The position numbers and the translations under genes are program-made. A stretch of 64,000 nt of DNA from Enoplolaimus lenunculus. Its lineage: Eukaryota > Nematoda > Enoplea > Enoplida > Thoracostomopsidae. Positions 32,921 through 44,680 of this stretch are shown here, one piece after another. The notes below the pieces were generated by a model, which worked only from the letters and a program-made list of their open reading frames with translations, did not search any database and was not told the origin of the DNA. Each line of letters opens with the position of its first letter. Position 1 is the first letter of the stretch. The DNA is taken from NCBI GenBank assembly GCA_030248215.1, contig JASANG010002536.1:84916-148915 (forward strand), given 5' to 3'.

Positions 32921-34227
32921 ATGGTGCGCCCTGTTTTGGAGAATATCAAAGAAGCCAACCCTGGTATCAGGTAGGTTACAACTTTAATGGATTGTCAATG
33001 TGCTGTGTATTATATCGGCTGAAACAACTGAAAATGAACAAAGTTCTGCTCAAATCCTGTTTAAAATTTACAGCACTTGCGATTTGTATTAGCTAACTAT
33101 TCGGTTCTGGCAATAAATCCGGATATTTTAACCGGAATATTTTCCGGTATTTTCGGTATGGAAAAATTTTCAAATTCGTAAATTTAAAAACTTGCATACC
33201 CTATTATATATTGTTCTAAAATTGTCTGAGCGTGTATTGCCAGAAATTTTAATTTGTAGCATACTCCATAATTTATCATACGGTTCCTAGATACTGTATT
33301 TGTTTCAGAATTTTAGCATTCTAAAAGTGATGTGTTTTACAAAAAGATTTCAATAAAAAATGGCTTTAAAATGAATTTTTCGGTAACAAGTATTTTTGTG
33401 CGCAGGTTCCGGTATTTTTAACCTTCCCGGTCCAGTATTTTATAATTCCGGATGCACCCTTGCCTTTTTGAAACGTTTACTTCGAACAAACTTAAAATTT
33501 GAACACCGGTTGCGAATGTAGTATCGTTACTGCATTTTGATAATCTTTTGGTTCCAGAAATTTAAAAATTACCCCAGTATGGCACTTGATCGTAAACAAC
33601 ATAACTACGCTTGCTGCTGCAGTTTGCTGCATTCAAACTATAAGCTGTGGTGCATTGTCTTTCGCTGGAATTATAATACAACGACATAAATGGAGTTTGT
33701 CGATGCCCTACATTTTGTTCGTTTCAATGGTATACTTCTGCTATCCCGCAATGCTTCTTATTTCATCTGGATTTGCGCTTGGTGGAATACTATTAATGCG
33801 ACCAAGATTTATCATTCCTCACTTGATTACCATGGTGATTGCGGCTGGTTTCCTAGCAATAGGATGCTGTTTGGTGATGTTTGGAGATTTTTCAGAGGAA
33901 ATATGCGTAGGTCCTGGAATAACCAAAGGTGTAATAATTGGTAGAAATCGAACAATTGAAGAAATTGAGGCTTGGAATTTGAAAGTTTTGAAGTATTTGT
34001 CGAATTCTGGCGTTAGTCTCGATGCCCGCAGACGACTCTGTAACTCGGAATATTTAGAACGATGTTCGGATTGTGTGAATAAAGTGTTTGCCGCCGGTCT
34101 TGCATTTTTAGCGGTTTCAATAGGTTTTGGAACTTTCATTCCGATTTTTGTTCAACTCAAACGGCATTTGTTATTTAAATTGTCACAAATGCGCGCTGAA
34201 TATGAAATCAACTGGTTTGACGTTTAA
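32921..34227 (+). CDS. four-transmembrane-helix protein, copy B (intact)
   Basis: Exons 32921-32970 and 33558-34227 with the same donor, acceptor and phase as copy A, 239 residues. The product differs from copy A at six positions I can see: A for V (YPAML), I for V (LITMV), I for T (FLAIG), E for K (SEEIC), S for A (SNSGV) and L for F (RRRLC). All are conservative or loop changes, so both frames look functional. If the inverted repeat is an assembly error, this is the second allele of the same gene and not a paralogue. Confidence 0.72.
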
Positions 34228-34321
34228 ATGTTCCCATTAAACATTGATAAACAGCCATATTAAACGTTTGTTTGTGAATATCCAAACATCACAATTGCGT
34301 GAAATTTTTAAAACAATTCTT

Positions 34322-34505
34322 GGACCATGTGATCAGGGATGGAACATTTTTCTCTGGGACTGCAAAGTAAACTTAAACGTTAGACTATTTTTTGTTTTGG
34401 TTAAGCCTAAGGCTTAGGCATAAGCCCGTTCTTACGCTTACGCTTATGCTTACGTTTTTGGGAATATGCTTATTCTACTGTTACGGCCCTGTTCTATGCA
34501 TTGCC
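34322..34505 (-). mobile_element. hAT-like MITE in copy B
   Basis: Same 184-bp insertion as at 28472, inverted. Flanks CAATTCTT and GAATTCTT match at 7/8. Confidence 0.75.
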
Positions 34506-34914
34506 GAATTCTTTTATAGCAGAAATTGGCAACAATTGCGTTTAGTTGATTTTGAAAACCGAGTCGTTCTGGTTAATTTTATATTTATGTGTACGCTTAC
34601 AAATCTAAAATTATAAAACCTATGACATTCTTTCAAAAGTGGTATTCTATATTGAGAGCTACGGATGATCTTCGGTCCGATATGTTTTGTTGTCTCTATG
34701 AAATATACGAAAATGTTAACGTTTAACCTGGTTGGGCAGTGCTAAAAAGTGCAATAATTGTTACGCAACATGAGCTAAAAGCGTTATATGCATTCTCGTT
34801 TCGCTTCTGCGACCAACATATAAAAATGCTCGAATTAAATTGCTTGTTAATATATTTTTGGTAATCGCACAGAAGCCTTAAATCTGTAAAAAATATTAAA
34901 TTTTTTTATTAATT

Positions 34915-35060
34915 TGATTTTTTTTTTTTTTTTTAAAAATATTAAATTTTAAAGAAGCAGCCAAAAAAAACCACAAAAAGCAAAAAAAGACCGGCAAACC
35001 AAACAACCCAACCAACCAAAAAAAACAGACAACCAAACACAAAAAATAGATTGTATTAAT
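34915..35060. other. low-complexity insertion in copy B, probably artefact
   Basis: A T run followed by A/C-rich stuttering sequence interrupts a stretch that is continuous in copy A (about 28040-28100). Confidence 0.6.
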
Positions 35061-35259
35061 TTGGAGTAAAATTTGTTTGTCGACTATAAACTAAAATCAA
35101 TATCTCTATATTGTGGTCTCAGTCTGAGCAGCACCCGACCCAAACACACATTTCACTACAACCAATATGCGCTGTTAGACGTCTACAACCGAAAGCGCAA
35201 AACCAAATTTGTTTCTTCGTTTCTTATTATATTGATTAAATTAAAGATTATTTATAGGT

Positions 35260-35459
35260 AAAATTGGTTAATTTTGTTTTTTTTTTGTTTTTTTTTTTTT
35301 TGTTTTTTTTGTTTTTTAGTTTCTGATTTTAATATCTTACATATTGGTTTTTTTCGTTTTGTTTTTTTTTTTTTTTTGTTTTTGTTTTTTTTTTGTTTTT
35401 TTTTTTTTTTTTTTTTTTTGTTTTTTTTTTTTTTTTTTTGTTTTTTTAATTTATATTGT

Positions 35460-35494
<35 letters not shown>

Positions 35495-35530
35495 GTTTTT
35501 TTTTTTTTTTTTTTGTTTTTATATTTGGTC
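35260..35530. repeat. T-run tract at the B/C turn-round, probably artefact
   Basis: About 270 bp of nearly pure T broken by single G, C or A. It lies exactly where inverted copy B ends and direct copy C begins, and it replaces the first ~230 bp of the repeat unit seen in A. Confidence 0.65.
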
Positions 35531-35802
35531 GTTATAACGCTTTTAGCTCATGTTGCGTAACAATTATTGCACTTTTTAGCACTGCCCAACAGGTTAAACG
35601 TTAACTTTTTTTGTATATTTCATACAACAAAACATATGGACCGAAGATCATCCGTAGCTCTTAATATACCACTTTTGAAAGAATGTCATAGGTTTTATTG
35701 TTTTAATTTGTAAGCGTAACATAAATATAAAATTAACAGAACGACTCGGTTTTCAAAATCAACTAAACGCAATTGTTACCAATTTCTGCTATAAAAGAAT
35801 TC

Positions 35803-35984
35803 GGCAATGCATAGAACAGGGGCGTAACAGTAGAATAAGCATATTCCAAAAACGTAAGATAAGCCTAAGCGTAAGAACGGGCTTATGCCTAAGCCTTAGG
35901 CTTAACCAAAAAAAAAAAATAGTCTAACGTTTAAGTTTACTTTGCAGTCCCAGAGAAAAATGTTCATCCCTGATCACATGGTCC
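35803..35984 (+). mobile_element. hAT-like MITE in copy C
   Basis: Same insertion as in A and B, two bases shorter, with a longer A run (AACCAAAAAAAAAAAATAG). Confidence 0.7.
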
Positions 35985-36078
35985 AAGAATTGTTTTAAAA
36001 ATTTCACGCAATTGTGATGTTTGGATATTCACAAACAAACGTTTAATATGGCTGTTTATCAATGTTTAATGGGAACAT

Positions 36079-37374
36079 TTAAACGTCAAACCAGTTGATT
36101 TCATATTCAGCGCGCATTTGTGACAATTTAAATAACAAATGCCGTTTGAGTTGAACAAAAATCGGAATGAAGTTCCAAAACCTATTGAACCGCTAAAAAT
36201 ACCGGCGGCAAACACTTTATTCACACAATCCGAACATCGTTCTAAATATTCCGAGTTCAGAATCGTCTGCGGGCATCGAGACTAACGCCAGAATTCGACA
36301 AATACTTCAAAACTTTCAAATTCCAAGCCTCAATTTCTTCAATTGTTCGATTTCTACCAATTATTACACCTTTGGTTATTCCAGGACCTACGCATATTTC
36401 CTCTGAAAAATCTCCAAACATCACCAAACAGCATCCTATTGCTAGGAAACCAGCCGCAATCACCATGGTAATCAAGTGAGGAATGATAAATCTTGGTCGC
36501 ATTAATAGTATTCCACCAAGCGCAAATCCAGATGAAATAAGAAGCATTGCGGGATAGCAGAAGTATACCATTGAAACGAACAAAATGTAGGGCATCGACA
36601 AACTCCATTTATGTCTATTTATAATTCCAGCGAAAGACAATGCACCACAGCTTATAGTTTGAATGCAGCAAACTGCAGCAGCAAGCGTAGTTATGTTGTT
36701 TACGATCAAGTGCCATACTGGGGTAATTTTTAAATTTCTGGAACCAAAAGATTATCAAAATGCAGTAACGATACTACATTCGCAACCGGTGTTCAAATTT
36801 TAAGTTTGTTCGAAGTAAACGTTTCAAAAAGGCAAGGGTGCATCCGGAATTATAAAATACTGGACCGGGAAGGTTAAAAATACCGGAACCTGCGCACAAA
36901 AATACTTGTTACCGAAAAATTCATTTTAAAGCCATTTTATTGAAATTCTTTTTGTAAAACACATCACTTTTAGAATGCTAATATTCTGAAACAAATACAG
37001 TATCTAGGAACCGTATGATAAATTATGGAGTATGCTACAAATTAAAATTTCTGGCAATACACGCTCAGACAATTTTAGAACAATATATAATAGGGTATGC
37101 AAGTTTTTAAATTTACGAATTTGAAAATTTTTCCATACCGAAAATACCGGAAAATATTCCGGTTAAAAATATCCGGATTTATTGCCAGAACCGAATAGTT
37201 AGCTAATACAAATCGCAAGTGCTGTAAATTTTAAACAGGATTTGAGCAGAACTTTGTTCATTTTCAGTTGTTTCAGCCGATATAATACACAGCACATTGA
37301 CAATCCATTAAAGTTGTAACCTACCTGATACCAGGGTTGGCTTCTTTGATATTCTCCAAAACAGGGCGCACCAT
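36079..37374 (-). pseudogene. four-helix protein gene, copy C (broken or badly read)
   Basis: Exon 1 (37374-37325) and the splice sites are intact. Exon 2 (36737-36079) is 659 nt instead of 670. The losses include two bases in the HKWSL region near 36613, one base at the FCNS codons near 36255 and about eight near 36190-36200, so the frame is destroyed. At five of the six positions separating A from B, C agrees with B. The pattern of short losses fits read error better than decay, because intervening stretches are identical to B. Confidence 0.65.
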
Positions 37375-37931
37375 ATCTGAATTTAACTAATTTAAACACT
37401 TGTTTTCGTCAAAATTGTATTCTATTTCACTATTTAAAAATCGCGTGTAATCGTGCAAACATCAGAATTTAAACTAGTTGGTATACATCTATGAAAGCTT
37501 TGACAGAAATCTGACATGAAGTTCAGCTAAGCTCAAGAAAACATTATTTCAACGACGGTATCAATGCATGTGTTCGGAGTTCCGCTGTAGAACACTTCCC
37601 AAACAGTTTTTGCCGTTTTTCAATATGGTATAAAACTTCGATTTTAGACACAGACATCAGGGTTTTCGCTTATGCTTAAGACTTATACGTATATTTAAAA
37701 TGGCGGAAGCGTACCGTTCTGCATGTTTAAAGCTAACTGATTTCCAGCAAATGTAAGCTAATCCAGCAGTATTAAACCACTAGTTTATGATTAATTATAG
37801 TTTCTGAATCAGTATTAGGTTAGGCTTAGGTTTACGTCTTATCAAATTACACATTTATAAATTAAAGTTACGTGTTACCAAAATTTAGTGTAACCTTTGG
37901 AAACATGTTTTTTTCAGCGTCACGTTTTGTA

Positions 37932-38350
37932 TACTTATAACCGAATAAGAGAGCATTTATTTGGCCTCTCCTGAGACACAACACCTTGTTTAAGTCGGAC
38001 TTTATTTATTTTTAACCCACTCTCCGCCGCCCTTCGTTACTGATATATATCCGGCACTGCAATTATCCTTTGAATTAAACGTTTACTTGTTTTGTGTCAA
38101 TAGCTTGAGCGATAATACAAGGTTATACTTAGGAATGTACTTTCAAAATTTACGTATGCTTTAAAGCAAATCCAATTATTTACTCGGCCATTTATATCTA
38201 CACATTATCGTTAATACCATATATGGAGTCTAATTAGGGCTTATGGACTCTATCTGCTTTTACGAGTTTAATGGATACGGACTCAAAACTTATTGGGACT
38301 TAATTTGGAGAACCCCCTCTTTTCCCGCATCTTATTCGGGTCATACGCAG
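37932..38350 (+). mobile_element. TA-flanked MITE in copy C
   Basis: Same element as at 30656. The start is eroded (ATACTTATAACCGAATAAGA), the end reads CATCTTATTCGGGTCATAC. Confidence 0.55.
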
Positions 38351-38654
38351 CGTTTCGGCCGCATTTACATGATAACAATTTTATGAGGTTAACTGAGTGA
38401 AAATTATTTAAATTATAACCTTGTGTGCAGAAAATGCACATGGCCGAATCAGTGATGATGCCACGTACTTTGACTCTGACCATATCTCGTGAATTACCTG
38501 CTGGATTTTACAGGTTAAAAAATTTTCATTCAGTTGTAACACTTCTGCGATTATACCCCGGCAAACACGTCAGAAAGTTAACGAATTACTGTTGGCCAAA
38601 CGAGCTGTTGCACGAATGAGAGCAAACAAAAGCAACAAAGTCCTTAAATTAGTA

Positions 38655-38772
38655 TACTGCAAAAAATGGTGAGTCGAATTGACTCTCTTCGAAATAGGCT
38701 CTGCGGGACTATACACGAACTGAGTCAAATTCAACTCCACCAGAGTGAAACGACTCACCATTTTTTGCAGTG
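38655..38772. mobile_element. 118-bp TIR MITE flanked by TA
   Basis: Ends TACTGCAAAAAATGGTGAG and (inverted) CACTGCAAAAAATGGTGAG are inverted repeats of about 24 bp, with TA on each side (38653-38654 and 38773-38774). The interior has GACTCTCTTCG and CTCCACCAGAGTG. It is too small to code. Confidence 0.75.
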
Positions 38773-39109
38773 TAACTTATGCTGTACTAAGACCAAACAA
38801 GCGCGTTATAGTAAGCAACAGTTACGCTGCTTTCTAAAAAAACAAAACCGATTGATATTTATCAAAAAATAAACCAGAAGCCGTTTGATTTTTATTCCGT
38901 AATTTTTGAAATGTTATAAGTTTTTTATATTTTTGCAGAAGACAAACAAAATTTCTGATTCAGGATTTAGAAAAATTACAACCTATATCGTACATAAAAG
39001 TGTGCGCAAAAATTTTGGTGGAATATGCGAATAAATAACAATTTAATTCTAACAAGCAGCTCAAAAAAGGGTCGGGAAAACGGGCCACGTTCAATAAACT
39101 TTAATTTTG

Positions 39110-39505
39110 TATGTCAATCGGTACTCGGCAAACACTTTGCCAATAAATGAAAAAAAAAACAAACGGAAATATAGGTGTAACAGCAAAACATTTCCCTTTT
39201 GTCTCTGTTATGCTACGCTGAAATTGTTTGATTCATTACTTCTTTGCTAAAAGTTCTTTAAGTGGTTAGAAATGTGCGGAAATACTGTTTCCTAAAATTT
39301 AATTATGCTTCCGTTCCTGCATTATACAAACAAACGAGTAAAATTTACAACCGTAAGGTATAAACCGCTAGTGAATTTTTGTCTTGTTGTTCAAATTCTA
39401 TATTTGATTTTTTCCGAGGAGATTCCACCAGTGGATATTTCAAATGAACAAAATACGATGAGGAAAAATCCTGTGTTATTGAACTACTAAGAATTGCGGT
39501 ATACT
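39110..39505. other. unique stretch beyond copy C
   Basis: Here the sequence leaves the three-fold repeat. A 61-codon frame at 39305-39490 has a hydrophobic middle, but no other support. Confidence 0.35.
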
Positions 39506-39509
39506 TGTA

Positions 39510-39660
39510 GTATAACGCGGTCCGTCGCCGTAAATCACCCGTTCGGCGCTGTCACCGTCGTACGTAAGTAACTCGCGCGCGATACGGCACCATGACGAGC
39601 GATGACGGATGGCGTCGTACGGGCGGAGGACGGTGACGGACGGCACTAGACGGCATTAAA
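39510..39660. repeat. GC-rich palindromic repeat
   Basis: CGGTCCGTCGCCGTAAATC at the left and GGACGGTGACGGACGGC at the right form a long imperfect hairpin rich in CG and GTAC in otherwise AT-rich DNA. Related copies are at 43912 and fragments at 18431, 49053 and 54489. Confidence 0.65.
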
Positions 39661-40780
39661 ATAACTAGAAAGTATAGTGCGACCCTAACTGACAAGACCC
39701 TATGTTGTTACAAAACTTTTGTAACTTAAAACATTTTCAAAAATATCATTAGTATGGTGTAGACGGATGATTGAAATAACGAAAACGGATAGCAGTCAAA
39801 AGAATGGAAAATGAAAAGGAATATTGAAGTATAAGACTCTGCCAACACAAGGGATAATATAATATATTATAGGATTGCAAATGAGGAAAAACTTCGGTTA
39901 CAGGGAACTCAAAAACAGATATGGTAAATTCCGGGAAGACCGCTGGGATAAGAACGGAGGGCTATTCTTCTGGACCAAATATGCATTAAGTCCTAATTTT
40001 TTAACTAAAAGTTTTAGAATAAATTTGAAATCTATGTAACTATCTTACGATCCCAAACACATGCCATCCAACCGCATATTAATGGTTATAAAATACTGAA
40101 GTATATACCCGAGAAAAATAGTAGGTACTTTCAGAAGAAACAGCCTTCAGGCCGTCTTAAAAAACTCAAATTTTTCCAACCAAGGCAATGTTACATTTCT
40201 CTCAGTGTTAAAATTGTCAGGTTTTGGCATAACTTAGGCTTGGAATTAAAGCTTACGCGTAACCTTTTAGACTCAGACTTGCGCTAAGTATTAGGTTTAG
40301 ATTTGAGCGTTTGCTTAGGCTTTAAGTTTGTTGGCGGGAAGTGCACAGGAGTGGTGCTAACGTATGAACCGTCTGATAATTAATGTGACCAAATACAACT
40401 AAAACTTTATTTTACAAGGCCGTGACATCAAATTTTTTTATGTTAACATATATTCAGAACCAACTGATAGAAAGTAACTAGAAAGTTTTAAGAACACCAT
40501 TTTCAGTTCTATGTTTTAAGCATGAAAAGGTTATAAGCTCAGATGTAATATTTGTTAAGGAACGGCAAATATGACAGTTGCCAGATTCGTTAAACACGTT
40601 TTAAGCTGTGAAAAGCGGAGAAGAAAATCCTCAAAACCGCGTGGAGTAATAATCCCAAGTGAAGAATATATATTATGGACTTCCGGAAGTCAAGAATATA
40701 AAGCTTAATAGTTTTATGTTTAATCAACAACGCAGATAGCTTTTTAAAATTTCAGAAATACTATATTTTTGGAGTGAGAC
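39660..40780. other. intergenic stretch, no gene seen
   Basis: TTAGGC-like motifs at about 40220-40330 probably mark a decayed hAT-like MITE. No exon supported. Confidence 0.4.
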
Positions 40781-40980
40781 ACTAGTGAATCCAGAAGGGG
40801 CGGGAGGGTACCCGATTCCTTGTTAATAATTTATTTAGTGATAAAATGGTAAGGTTCCTACCTTGCAATTTTTCGGTACCAGTGGCAATACAGCATATAG
40901 TAAAAATTGTGTTTCAAATTAACATTTGCAAGCCAGCCTCCCTCGTCAGAAATTTCTGGATCCGCCGCTGAAGTGAGATC
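40780..40980. mobile_element. worn TIR MITE (GTGAATCCAGAA ends)
   Basis: AGTGAATCCAGAAGGGGCGG at the left and GAAATTTCTGGATCCGCC at the right are inverted ends. A related fragment lies at about 25488-25512. Confidence 0.4.
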
Positions 40981-41282
40981 TTGGTGGACGGTTGGATTAG
41001 TACTGGCGCACGCCCAGATTAGCTTGAAATTTATGTATGAATGTATATGTTTTCTAAAATGAGATGTCTTATCGGATACATCAATCTGTTTTTAAAATAT
41101 ATTCTTTATGTTTTAGGCATCTGGCCTTTGTTGCGTACCCATCTATTATAGCAGCCCGCGAATACTATACACACACTGTAAAACCACGTTCGGTTATCAT
41201 TTTTAATGTAGCGTTTTGTGGTATAATCGGTATTTAATCCGGACCATTTGTGAATCTACCAGAATATAGGGTTAATTTCACT

Positions 41283-41470
41283 GGCGGATATTAAGGTACC
41301 CGGTTTCTGGTGAAACCGTTAAAGGGTAGGCTAAGATTTTAGCCAACATTTGTTCATTTGTAGCCTAGGCTTAGGCTAGGCTTAGGTAATGTTTACACTT
41401 TTTTCAACGCTTAGGCTTAGGTTAGGAATATGTGTAATTTACTGTTGCGACCCTAAAACTTACAATGGCC
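41283..41470 (-). mobile_element. hAT-like MITE with TTAGGC-type array
   Basis: It contains TAGGCTAAGATTTTAGCC, TAGCCTAGGCTTAGGCTAGG, ACTGTTGCGACCC and the end CTTACAATGGCC. The left terminus and target duplication are not clear. Confidence 0.55.
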
Positions 41471-42079
41471 GGGCGAAGTACGCCTAATCGAAGGATCAAG
41501 AACTTCATTTTATATTCGCATTCTTGCAAGATCGTGTTTAAGAGTGCCAAGGCCAATCCGGCAAACAACCAATCCTAGGGTCAGAGAGAGATTGAAATGA
41601 AGTGCCACCGCCAGGGTATCCGATGCTGCGAACCTGTGGATGAGACCACCTGTAACGTATTATCCAGGGGCGCAGCACTGACCCAAAAGAGGCCCACATG
41701 CACGGAACTGCGGTTCTGAGCTCACCTAAACTATCGCTATGGTCTGTGAACGGCACACGTAGGAGGCAGGCGTTGTAGCCGAAGCATTGTCAGCGTAAAG
41801 CGCTGGCAGGTATTTAGAGGCCGGAAGCATATCACAGGTTTAGTACCTATTTAAAATCCACACAAGAAACTTGCGCGTTCGGTGAGATTACCAAATTCAA
41901 CGAACTAATAAAATTACAATTTGCAAGGTATATGAACTCTTAGAAAAAATCTTAAACCACAGCGTCAAATCATTTGAATACGGTATATATGTTGACTGTT
42001 TCTAGTACTGCTAAAATAATGTATATTCCCAAAACAATTTGGATCTGCCTGAGAATAATTTTGTACTAGGAATCGACCA
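41471..42079. other. intergenic stretch, no gene seen
   Basis: More GC-balanced at 41540-41800, but no splice-bounded exon, RNA gene or known repeat was recognised. Confidence 0.4.
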
Positions 42080-42519
42080 TACTGTAGTCGCCCGAATGAG
42101 AGGGAACGGTAATAAGAGGGGTCCCCATTTTGAGTCCCAATCAATAGGAGTCCGTATTTCTAATAAGAATCCGTAAGCGGATATAGTCCCTAAACCCTAT
42201 TTAGAGTCCATAAAATGAAAATTGTCTTTAATTGCAGTGCAAAAATAACTCCAGGCCCAAACAAAGTTGAGTTCGAATCTTTAAGGCGTACTTAAATTTT
42301 GAAAGTGCATTCCTAAGTATAACCTTGCATGATCGCTCAAGCTATTGACGCAAGACAAATAAACGTTTAATTCAACGGATAACCGCAGTACCGGATATAT
42401 CAATAACGAAGGGTAGTGGAACATTTGTTAAAAATAAACAACGGTCCGTAACCGAATAACACGGGATACACTCTGGAGACGCCAAATCAATCCTCCCCAT
42501 TATTCGGGTCACTACAGTA
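42080..42519 (-). mobile_element. TA-flanked MITE (CTGTATTGACCCGAATAAG family)
   Basis: Full-length reverse copy of 440 bp. The inverted ends are TACTGTAGTCGCCCGAATGA and TTATTCGGGTCACTACAGTA, with TA on both sides. The interior matches 49199-49646 throughout (GGACTCCTATTGATT-type motif, ATTAAACGTTTATT, CCGGATATATCA). Confidence 0.75.
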
Positions 42520-43164
42520 TTCAAAATCCGGACACGGACGGGATCTCGAAAATTTTTCAAAATGCGAGTCCGGTCAAAACAAATCCTTGGATCTATATGT
42601 TCGCTATCTTGTAGCGCATTCAACCAATTTTAACGTTTGCACTCGATGCAATGTTTCGAAGTTCACCAAGCGCAGAGTCGTAGTCAGGATTTCAGTGCGT
42701 TAGACCAGACTGCATGCCTTCACGTAGGGAAATTTTTTACTTCTTCGACTTAAAAGGTTAATCTTACGCCTGCATAAAATGCTGTATTCTTATCTCCAGA
42801 AATTTTCGTAGGGGATATATCCCACCTCTTTTCCTCCATTTGTATTCACCCCTGATCAACCGTTGTAATTTGTGCTAAACTTTACTCTATAGTCAGTGTT
42901 TGGTTTACCATTAATAGTTCGGTTTGGAAAAGTTTTTTGTATCTTTGATAAACCACACACAGCCCTTTTAGTGAGGTATATAGATAACGATATACACAAC
43001 ATAAAGCCGTGGAAACGCCAAGGGGTATTCTATTATATATTCAATATATAATCCATTATAATAGAAAATAGAACAACTGGCTTTTGGACGCATACAGACG
43101 CGGATCAGAAAAACCTCTGACGGGAGAGCGGGGTGGGACGGGTTGTCAAATGCCATGGAACACA

Positions 43165-43385
43165 AAAATTGTAAGGTAGGTACCATATCATTTTAACACC
43201 AAATAATTTTCTTAGGAAAATAATGAAAATAATTGTATGGTAAGGACCTTATCATGTTATCACCAAAAATTTTCTAAGAGAAAAATTTTACGGTTTTATC
43301 ACAAAAACCTTTCTGAGGGGGAAATATAAGGTTGGAGCGACCTTACCATTTTATCACAAAAAAATTTGACGGGGGGCGTACGCCC
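43165..43385. repeat. imperfect tandem repeat, about 60 bp
   Basis: Four units contain ACCTTAC/ATCATTTTATCAC-like sequence followed by AAAATTTTCTWAG. They are diverged and of unequal length. A related fragment is near 40850. Confidence 0.5.
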
Positions 43386-43911
43386 CCACTCTGATCTGCT
43401 AGTGGCCGTATATACTCACGCTGTTCAACACACAACTTAACATTTATTGTTTTCTATTGCTGTTCCTATTTTATGTTCTATGCCGATAGAAGGAACAAAT
43501 GCGACTAATTTGAAGCGATTGAAATATTTAGTTCCAGAGGAAATTTTAGCTTACTTTCTAAAAGCCTTGTTTTGACATTTTGAATTTTAAAGGCTCCGAT
43601 CCATCTGGACTTGAAAATAGTTCATTGGTTCACTGGATAGAATTTTAACAGTTATTATGTGGTCTGGGTTGATTGAGCGTTGAAAACGGGGCCAGCGTTT
43701 AATTGGTCGAAATTTCTATAGTTATGGGATGTAGGATAAAGATCGCAAATTGAAAACTGGCCAGTGGGTTATGGGCCATAATTTTGGCAATTAGGATGGA
43801 TCATGATACGGCCAGAAGTTTAAATCGCTGTCAGTGGTCGCTTGAAGAGTTGTTGTAGTTAAGGCGTGCTTTTTGAAAATATAAGCGTAAGAGGGCGCTA
43901 AAGCTTTGATG
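43386..43911. other. intergenic stretch, no gene seen
   Basis: Four loose repeats of a GGCC..TTTAATTGG..TTTTTATAGTTATGGGA-like pattern (43640-43800). No gene. Confidence 0.35.
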
Positions 43912-44042
43912 ACATCCGGTGCCGTCCGTCGCCGCACGTTTGCCGTGCACGCCGTCCGCCACCGTACGTCACCTTGCTTTATCGTATGTGAATTACTCAC
44001 GTACGTTATCGTACGGTGACGGACGGTGCCGCACGACAAGTA
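43912..44042. repeat. GC-rich palindromic repeat
   Basis: CATCCGGTGCCGTCCGTCGC on the left pairs with GGTGACGGACGGTGCCGCAC on the right. Inside is GTGAATTACTCACGTACG. This is the clearest hairpin of its family. Confidence 0.7.
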
Positions 44043-44680
44043 TAACGCCCCTGCAAGCTTTTTGGGCCTCGCAAACATTAAAATCAGCTTGACGAATTTA
44101 ACAGATATGACATTAAATGGTAACTTCGCGGTCAGTGGACGTGGTTCGCATGAATCATTGGGCCATCTTCCCATGAGCTTTGGTTGACCATGGATCAGAC
44201 ATCGTGAGGAATTTCTATTTTTGTTTCAATTAGTTAGAGTAATTTATAAATTTATGAAACCTTCGTACAGCTATATTAGTGAAAAAATAGTTGAAACAAA
44301 AATGATTACCGAAACTTGAACCCTCAAACCCGCTGACGGGCCTGATACTTTGAAAGATTACGTTTAACCGCGAGAAGCAGTAATATCATTGGTTGCTGCG
44401 GTGTTCTGGACGTGAACCTCACCGCTCCTACTCTCCACTGCTGCTACATCCCGCAGTTCAATATGCATTACCAGTCCTATTCCAACAAAATCAAATTATT
44501 GAAAATTTGATTTAAATTGATGTTCACACTCACAGAAAACGAGAGCTGGGCGGTATAAATGTTCGTTAGCAAACCAACTATGACGGTTTCTAAATTGACA
44601 ACCGGTGGCGGATCCATGCTTTCTTTGCAGAGAGAGACCGCAAAAAATGGTGAATACAAACGCGCGAGCGAAGCGAGCGA

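Larger units (their letters stand above)
31740..35200 (+). repeat. copy B of the three-fold repeat, inverted
   Basis: Near-identical inverse of copy A over more than 3 kb, carrying the gene on the plus strand. Its outer end reads ACGTCTACAACCGAAAGCGC, the inverse of the outer end of A at about 27952-27971. It has a low-complexity insertion at 34915-35060. Confidence 0.85.
35525..39110 (-). repeat. copy C of the three-fold repeat, direct to A
   Basis: Same order and orientation as copy A. It has many small losses at 35600-36260 and 37710-38000, but it keeps fuller sequence than A at 38380-39110. Confidence 0.82.

Noticed and set aside
32896-33096. 66-codon frame seen identically in all three copies
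   Set aside because: It begins at GTG and runs through the donor CAG|GTAGGT. The real coding exon is the overlapping 50 nt from the ATG in another frame.
35274-35604. Phe-rich reading frames
   Set aside because: Translation of the T-run tract at the B/C turn-round.
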